From: Perkinsus marinus ATCC 50983
Taxonomy: Eukaryota; Perkinsozoa; Perkinsida; Perkinsidae
NCBI RefSeq assembly: GCF_000006405.1
Contig: NW_003203754.1
Location: 78,428-101,934 of the forward strand
Length of the DNA: 23,507 bases
Direction of reading: 5' to 3'
The position numbers and the translations under genes are program-made. Below the pieces are notes generated by a model, which made no database searches, was not told the origin of the DNA, and worked only from the letters and a program-made list of their open reading frames with translations. Positions 17,952 through 23,507 of the stretch are shown in pieces. Numbering within the stretch: the stretch's first letter is position 1; each line of letters opens with the position of its first letter.

Positions 17952-20900
17952 TCAAGTGTTAGAACACGATTTCTGCCGTAACGACTCAATCAATGACAAG
18001 TGTGCAGGAAACGCCTCAACCCTCTCCTTGAGCCGCAACGACGTTTTCTCCACAGACCAATAATCATCTGCAAACACCATCAGCCGTACACATCCCACCT
18101 ACCACCTTACCTTCACCTTGGAGGGCCTCCTCCAACAGCTGTCGAGTTTCGGGCTTATCAAAAAGGCTGCTCACCTTCGTAACATCAATATCACCATCGG
18201 GGTCAACCTAAAATACCCTATCTAAGGTACCAGGGAGCCTCCACAAGTCACCTTTCCTTCTGCCCCGTCTTCATTCAAGTCTTCCTCAATAGACCCAAGC
18301 TCGTCCAAGGCCTCATCAGAGATCTCATCCATATCAGCATCCAGTTGCTCGTCAACTTCCATCGCCGCCACCTCCTCGCTACCTTCATCCTCCTCCTCTC
18401 CCTCATTGTCTGAAAGGTGAGACAAAAACTCCCATAAAACACTCGTTCAGACGAAAACTTTTTCAAGTGCAGCTGCACAAAATACCATAACACACCTCAG
18501 GGTACCGCAACAGAAAATCCCCGACCTTGCGTAACACTAAGAGAAGAGCTCATGCACTGGATAAAGCTCCTGCCAGGCGACCCCCGAATCCGTTCACAAG
18601 ATGGTAAGCGAAATCGGTTTGATTTATCCAACAAAAGTCTCACCTGCAATTTCCATCATCGGGGACTCCTCCACCTCGGCTCCATCCTGCTCATCAGGGG
18701 ACGGTGGAAGGCCGAACTCCGGCATCGTTGGGAGTGGTGGCTTTACAGTTTCCTCTACCACCTACGCAACAACTTCAGTCTGCATTCCCAAAATCGCCTA
18801 CTGTAACGCTTTGTCCCCCATCGCCTTCTAGTCTCGGCCCATCTGATGACGATTCGGCATTCCGCGTTTTTCTGAAAAAAAACTTTACACGTGGCCACAA
18901 CTGACCTCTCAGTGACCTCTCGAGCAAGACCTGACTTTTATAATACTTCTCCTGCTGCCTCAGTCGCCTCTTCTTGAGACTGTCGCTGCCGAGTTCATCG
19001 TGGCTGGCAGTCACTAAGTGCTGAGGGCTCATCTCACCTAAACATGTGAAGGCAATCTTAGACAACAACGTCATTTAGACACCAACATTCTTCACAACAA
19101 CGTTTTTTATACAACGGTATCTTTTACAACAACGTTATTCACAACGGCTTTCATGCGAACAACCTCACCCGTCAAGACTCGGCGACGAAGGCTGGCATTT
19201 TGAGGGTCCGAGAGGTTGAAATTGACCATCCTATATGCCGCTCTATACGCCTTGCTCTTAATGCTACGCTCATGCTTATCATACAGAGCACCTTCGATGT
19301 TACTCGCCAATAAACGAAGACACTAAGAGAGTGCGTCCAACTCGATGGTGACACCAGCAGCAGTGTCACCCACCTCCTCTTCATCTCGGCCTCCCTCTTC
19401 CACCTCAAGCACCGTCATAGGTAGCCCGGCGGCCTTCATCTCTGATGCCCCCACCAGGAGAGATTTCAAGAACTTTTCTGCTACCTAGGAACAGCACTCC
19501 GTCGATTGCCGGCTATTTCGAATTCACCTGTTTTCGTTTCTCTTGAGATTGCGGAGAATCCCCAGACTTCCGTTTTTTCTTCTTGTCACTGTTGCAAGGT
19601 CGCGACTCTTCCACGGAAGGCTTCTCATCAAGCCCAGTCTTTGGTACCTAGGAGAGCCTCACATGCAGCAGAGAAATACTGCGGGAAAATTCGGCCCTCA
19701 CCGGAGCTCCCTGATCTACTGCTGGTGACGCTGCATCGGTCGAGCCGCAGCCCCCACATAGGAACACAACTGGGGACTGAGAGAGTCAATTCACTTCGAC
19801 GAACCGGTAGATTCCGTGGTGATGATTGTAATACATTAGCTATAGTGTCAGTGATATAACCATCACAACAGTGATAGGGTTACTGGAGTCTCACCCGTGA
19901 TTTAATTTCGGGTACAGAAACCACATCTGTACCCGGATTCTTGTGCAAACTTCTATAGTAAGTGAGGAAACTCCTGAGCTCAGCTGAGCAAAACAAGTAT
20001 ATACCCCAACACTGGAGTTTCACCACCCATTTTACGTCACGTGGCGTAATACTCGTTGAAAAACGCGATATTCGCGGTGATATGCACTAGTCGTGAAATA
20101 TGTTTCTCACTAGTGTTTTTCATACCACTAGAGTGAAACTCCACTGTCCACCATCATACACCTCGGAACATTTTTAAGGATAATATCACGATTGCTATTG
20201 CGGGTAGCATCAGCATTACCCACCTGGGACGGGAAGTCCTTATTTGTCGCAGTCACGCCGGGTACAGCATTAGGATGATACAGTTTATGGCAACCACGAC
20301 ATTCGTAGACTCTCATCTCAGGATTGATGACTTGCAGGTGAAGAATAGGGACCTATACAAAGCTCTTAGATCAGCTGATCAGTTGATTTATAACTATCTA
20401 TATATATTATAAATAACGTATTAAGATCTATTATAATGGAGTTTCACCCTAGTGATATGAAAAACGCAAGTGAAAAACATATTTCACGACTACTGCATAT
20501 CACCGCGAATATCGCGTTTTTCACGGAGTTTTACGCCACTTCACGTAAGACGGGTGAGACTCCAATATAATAATATTAATAGCCCACTAAACGTAAAGTA
20601 ATACTCGATATCCATAGATATTGCCAACCAGTGTTGGAGGAATACATACATTCCGTTTCCTCACTAATCATACAAGTTTACATGCGAATTCCACCAGCAG
20701 AAATACACAAAAACCAACGAGAATCTCCCGGAGAGATTTCCGTTAAAATTCCAATAAATCACCAAGGAACGTAGTTGACCATATGCATATCCTCCCATAT
20801 TGTTCACAACACTCAAGGTGCTCACCATGGACGAAGTTGCTCCTTTGGGGTCCGGTGCAAGGACAGCCTTGGCGAGTTGTTTAGGGGTGCATCCCTCCGT

Positions 20901-22369
20901 TTCCGAATAAATCTGATAAAAGAACATTCAATAGTTGCATAACCATTCTAGACTAGAACATGGCAGATTTGAAAAACACGTTCCACATCGCGAATACGCC
21001 TGTCCACCGAATATCAAATATACAGCGTTCTAGCATTACCATAGCCAGCACAATAGACAAATCTATTACATGGTACTTTACCATATATACACTGTGTACC
21101 ATCTTTATCTAGTTCCACCCACCCTTCTAGAGAATAGGAATTTTTTTCGAGTACACTAAGTTAAATTATCAGTGATCATTCAACTGGATGACTCCAATGT
21201 TGGTGGTAATTTATCATCAACATTTTAGTTTCACCCGTTTTGCGTGAAGTGGCGTAATTCTCCATGTGAAAACCCAATATTCGCGCTATGCAGTAGTCGT
21301 GAAATATATATTTTCACTACTGCTCTTCATATCACGGCTGAAATTGCATTAAGTGGGCAACAACACATGTGCTTGACCACGTGGATATTTTTCAACACTG
21401 CATGTCATCATCAGGTACCGACTATAACTAACAATACTGGTAATTTTCACAACACCTACTTGTCTTGTGTAGTATACCCCTCTCATAGGGATTTTTACAT
21501 TCAATTTCAACCACTCTTCAACAGGTAGGACCTGTAAACAACTAAAGACAACAACTCAGTAAAGTCATTCACTTTAGCTAAACCAGTAATGGCCTCAGGA
21601 GGGTTCCAATCCTCTTTATATCCACCCAAGAGCTCTGACTTTCCAAAACTGCTCAAACTGCGACCAGTGGCAGTCTCGATATCAGGCATGCCAGCTGATG
21701 GACCGAAGTCTGTATATGGTCGCCAGTACCTACCCAAAAGTGGACCTATTCCGTATCTTGCCATAGTCGACCTAAGATTCGAATACGCTGATATAAGCAA
21801 TGTGGACAAACATGCACATGGTCAACTACGTGTGTTGGTGACAGTACGAAAATTTTGGGGAAATTTTGGGAAATTCTTGGTAGTTTCTGAGCACTTTCAT
21901 ATATGAACTCCTATAATTAGCGAGGAGACTCCTGAGCTCAGCTGAAGAATGCGAACATATCCTTTCTCAACAAATATAAACGTCGCGATTTCCGCCTCAA
22001 AAGGGTATAGAAAATCCGACTGGAAATTTTCCACCTCGCATTCATTTAGTGTTAGAGAATATACTTGACCATATGAAAATTCTAAGAAAATTTCGGGACA
22101 CCCTCATTGGTTTCAACTCGAATTCATAAATGTTAATCCCTGAGCTCAGCTGGAGAGAGCGAATTTAACACTAGCACTCACCATCGACACCTCAGACCTC
22201 TTCCCTGCTGGTATTCTTCTATTCGCGCCACATACGGTCTGCTAGGATCACCAGCGAACATTTCAACGTCGCATCCTCGGTGTATCGGGATGTTCAATAC
22301 AGGATGTGTTAGCAGGAGCTCCCCAGGGGGTTCGCCGAAAATCTTTTTAATCTCTGCCGAGTCAGTCAT
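17952..22369 (-). CDS. BAH + PHD-like + TFIIS-central-domain protein
   Basis: Start ATG 22369. Exons: 22198-22369, about 21543-21745, 20826-20912, 20224-20352, 19702-19776, 19528-19647, 19374-19484, 19169-19322, 18802-19037, 18644-18761, 18486-18536, 18252-18409, 18111-18207 and 17952-18067 with TGA. Phases agree throughout; one short exon after the BAH part may be missing. BAH: DVEMFAGDPSRPYVARIEEY, RYWRPYTDF, then KSELLGGYKEDWNPPEAITG. PHD-like: YECRGCHKLYHPNAVPG plus VVFLCGGC; the first cysteine pair and one later cysteine are not in the usual place, so zinc binding may be weak. A basic KKKKRKS stretch (possible nuclear signal) precedes the TFIIS central domain: ASNIEGALYDKHERSIKSKA, LSDPQNASLRRRVLTG, then MSPQHLVTASHDELGSD. 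The C-terminal third is acidic and unassigned. Such combinations occur in nuclear proteins reading histone marks and touching RNA polymerase II (Bye1/PHF3-like, plant BAH/TFIIS proteins). Confidence 0.85.
19062..19148. repeat. Imperfect ACAACGTT-type tandem repeat in TFIIS-domain intron
   Basis: ACAACAACGT or a close variant recurs about every 20-30 nt inside intron 19038-19168, four to five times. Confidence 0.65.
19869..20012 (+). mobile_element. Family A copy, partial, next to family B
   Basis: Right half (GTGAGGAAACTCCTGAGCTC, ending CCCCAACACTG) is clear; the left part is replaced by unrelated sequence. A family B copy begins in its terminal CACTG. Confidence 0.65.
20013..20143 (-). mobile_element. 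Family B copy inserted at the end of a family A copy, duplication ACT
   Basis: TGGAGTTTCACC and GTGAAACTCCA ends; ACT flanks GGAG...CTCC on both sides. The left border coincides with the terminal CACTG of family A. Confidence 0.78.
20437..20564 (+). mobile_element. Family B copy, 3-bp duplication AAT
   Basis: TGGAGTTTCACCC and GGGTGAGACTCCA ends; AAT on both sides. In intron 20353-20825. Confidence 0.8.
20629..20802 (-). mobile_element. Family A copy with decayed target duplication
   Basis: Starts CAGTGTTGGAGGAATACATA; ends CCTCCCATATTG. Flanks TTGCCAAC and TTCACAAC match at 6 of 8. In intron 20353-20825. Confidence 0.8.
21225..21349 (-). mobile_element. Family B copy, ends decayed
   Basis: AGTTTCACCCG to CTGAAATTGCA, with CACTACTGCTCTTCATATCA. 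Abuts a family A fragment. Confidence 0.65.
21353..21407 (-). mobile_element. Family A fragment, truncated next to family B
   Basis: GCAACAACACATGTGCTTGA and GTGGATATTTTTCAACACTG form one family A end directly beside family B copy 21225-21349. Confidence 0.6.
21746..21780 (-). repeat. Family D 35-nt hairpin unit providing the acceptor of a BAH-gene intron
   Basis: Coding strand starts GAATCTTAGG and ends AAGATACGGAATAG, which is the acceptor before exon 21543-21745. Follows two family A copies. Confidence 0.78.
21798..21972 (+). mobile_element. Family A copy with decayed target duplication
   Basis: Starts CAATGTGGACAAACATGCAC, ends CTTTCTCAACA. Flanks GATATAAG and AATATAAA match at 6 of 8. 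In BAH-gene intron 21746-22197. Confidence 0.75.
22046..22173 (+). mobile_element. Family A copy with decayed target duplication
   Basis: Starts TTAGTGTTAGAGAATATAC, ends TTTAACACTA. Flanks GCATTCAT and GCACTCAC match at 6 of 8. Second family A copy in intron 21746-22197. Confidence 0.7.
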
Positions 22370-22552
22370 TTTATAATCGCCGACTTTCGTCCATCACCTC
22401 GCTACCCAACTCGCATGACTCAACCCATGTTTTTCCCGAAAATCCGTAAAAAAATACAAAAAAAATCCAACATGTATACGTCAGAGCATCTCCGCAAAGC
22501 CTTCCTCCTCGCCGAAACGGGGCGAAATCGAGCCCTCCTAAAAACACAATTT
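22370..22552. other. Short intergenic region (183 bp)
   Basis: Separates the WD40-gene stop from the BAH-gene start. A-rich runs are present; no defined signal was recognised. Confidence 0.5.
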
Positions 22553-23507
22553 TCATGACAATACAAAAAATTTTTCCCCTACATCCGAGTGATCCCGAAT
22601 AAGCGACATCAAAATATCATCCGTGGTTTCCTCCTTCGGCGCGGCCGACCGAATCTTCACCGCTTCCTCAACTTCCGTCCAGACGACTATGGTAGAGTCG
22701 TCCGAAACCGATACCAAACATGGACTAAAATGAATAACATTTTCAATATGTATCGCATAAAACTTGAAATCGATCACTTTCGAATACGCATTAGTACGGT
22801 GAAATCAAACTGCTCGCCCTTACACCGTTTCCTCGTATGAAAAATATGCACATAGTCAACTACATATGTCACTAACAATATGAAAATTGTTAGTAAACTT
22901 CAGGAAATTCTCATTGGTTTCCGTACACTTCTACCCGAATTCGTGTGTAAACTTGTATAACTAGTAAGAAAACTCCTGAGCTCAGCTGAGGAACGCGAAC
23001 ACATCTCCCAACTCTGTCGTTTCCCGTGCAAATTCGGCATAAATATCAAATATGTTAGCACTAATAGTGTTTATGTCGAGGCCGAGTTTCACAAGGGCGA
23101 AAATATCTCAGCTGAGAAGTGTTGAAAATACATACTTCCTTTCCTCAGCTGAGCTCAGAAATTTCATCACTACATTATGATCACTCGCACAGCAATTCGA
23201 GTAGTAGAAGTGCGCAGAAAATCAACGAGAATTTCCCGAAATTTCCGCAAAATTTTCATCTCGTCGCCAACATCATGTGCATATTTTCCCATAAAACACA
23301 GACTTGAACGGTAAATGCCAAAGAGCCGGATTCCCCTAAATCTCAGGTATAGCTAATAATCGATCACTCGATCGATTTCATACATGCTTTCCTTCTCTGA
23401 TTCTCTACCACTCTGGAGACCGGACAACCACACCACCGCATTCACTGTCGATGAATGACCACAGCTGACGACGTGCAAAAGGCTACAGCTCTCCCGGTGC
23501 CAGATAA
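22553..23507 (-). CDS. WD40-repeat protein, C-terminal part (5' end off the window)
   Basis: Four exons on the minus strand: 23409-23507, 23013-23106, 22778-22831 and 22553-22724 with stop TGA. Phases fit at all junctions. The first exon reads IWHRESCSLLHVVSCGHSST followed by VNAVVW, a typical WD40 blade with GH and a W ending. The last exon has NPCLVSVSDDSTIVVW, again a WD-type strand set (SDDSTIVVW), then a charged tail rich in Glu and Lys. The stretch between (DIFALVKLGLDINTISANIF) is longer than a normal blade link. WD40 propellers are scaffolds for protein complexes; which one this is cannot be told from this part. Two introns (22832-23012, 23107-23408) consist mostly of family A elements, and the third is 53 nt. 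Confidence 0.65.
22833..23016 (+). mobile_element. Family A copy that makes up essentially the whole intron 22832-23012
   Basis: Flanks CCGTTTCC (22825-22832) and TCGTTTCC (23017-23024) match at 7 of 8. The donor GTTGGG lies inside the element end and the acceptor spans the element/duplication border. Confidence 0.82.
23117..23293 (-). mobile_element. Family A copy
   Basis: Starts AAGTGTTGAAAATACATAC, carries CTCAGCTGAGCTCAG and ends GTGCATATTTTCCCATA. In WD40-gene intron 23107-23408. Confidence 0.75.

Noticed and set aside
18208-18230. A 23-nt intron in the BAH/TFIIS gene
   Set aside because: An upstream donor (AAG|GTGACT) gives the same phase with a 44-nt intron, which fits the size of the other short introns.
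22371-22556. 61-codon minus-strand frame upstream of the BAH gene
   Set aside because: Covers the short spacer and leader between two well-placed genes and has no protein-like features.
640-23293. Family A copies as LTRs or as CRISPR repeats
   Set aside because: Copies have inverted, not direct, ends, differ in orientation and spacing, and have 8-bp duplications; no spacer pattern and no viral genes.

Overview
This is gene-dense, intron-rich eukaryotic nuclear DNA. I could place six protein-coding genes, all on the minus strand and separated by roughly 0.2 to 1.1 kb. From right to left (transcription order) they are: the 3' end of a WD40-repeat protein (22553-23507), a BAH + PHD-like + TFIIS-central-domain chromatin/transcription protein (17952-22369), a long many-exon protein with two N-terminal PAM2 motifs (10727-17027), a DDT/WHIM chromatin-remodelling-type subunit (6372-10540, crossed by a 100-N assembly gap), a complete CDK10/11-type protein kinase (2656-5955), and the 5' part of an ABCB-type half ABC transporter (1-1599, running off the left edge). 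No rRNA, tRNA, CRISPR array or virus-like element was recognised.

The genes are cut into many small exons by GT-AG introns. Exon borders were placed by hand: donor, acceptor, reading phase and family similarity had to agree, and in nearly all mapped junctions the exon lengths fit the codon phase exactly. Introns fall in two classes: very short ones (about 33-60 nt) and long ones (about 140-770 nt, plus one of 1.34 kb). Almost every long intron contains at least one copy of a short terminal-inverted-repeat element. Four families recur: A (about 130-190 bp, ends CAGTGTKGGA, 8-bp target duplications, hAT-like MITE), B (about 115-230 bp, ends GGAGTTTCAC, apparent 3-bp duplications), C (about 210 bp, ends CAGTGTGGGACAATTTGATA) and D (a 35-nt hairpin unit that in one place is exactly one intron). 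In the cleanest case (11752-11953) a family A element has a perfect 8-bp duplication AGAGGTAG on the coding strand, and splicing AGAG|GTAG at each copy removes the element and restores the original exon. This is the signature of introners, i.e. introns made by transposon insertion. I consider it the main discovery of the window.

The organism cannot be named from the sequence alone. Compact co-oriented genes, moderate GC, tiny introns and introner-type introns fit a free-living or parasitic protist; a perkinsid or dinoflagellate-related alveolate is a guess based on one-directional gene order, held with low confidence.

Functionally the neighbours are ordinary housekeeping and regulatory genes (chromatin reader/elongation factor-like, remodeller subunit, CDK, mRNA poly(A)-binding-protein partner, transporter). 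I see no operon-like pathway linking them; what links them is the shared intron-making repeat population.
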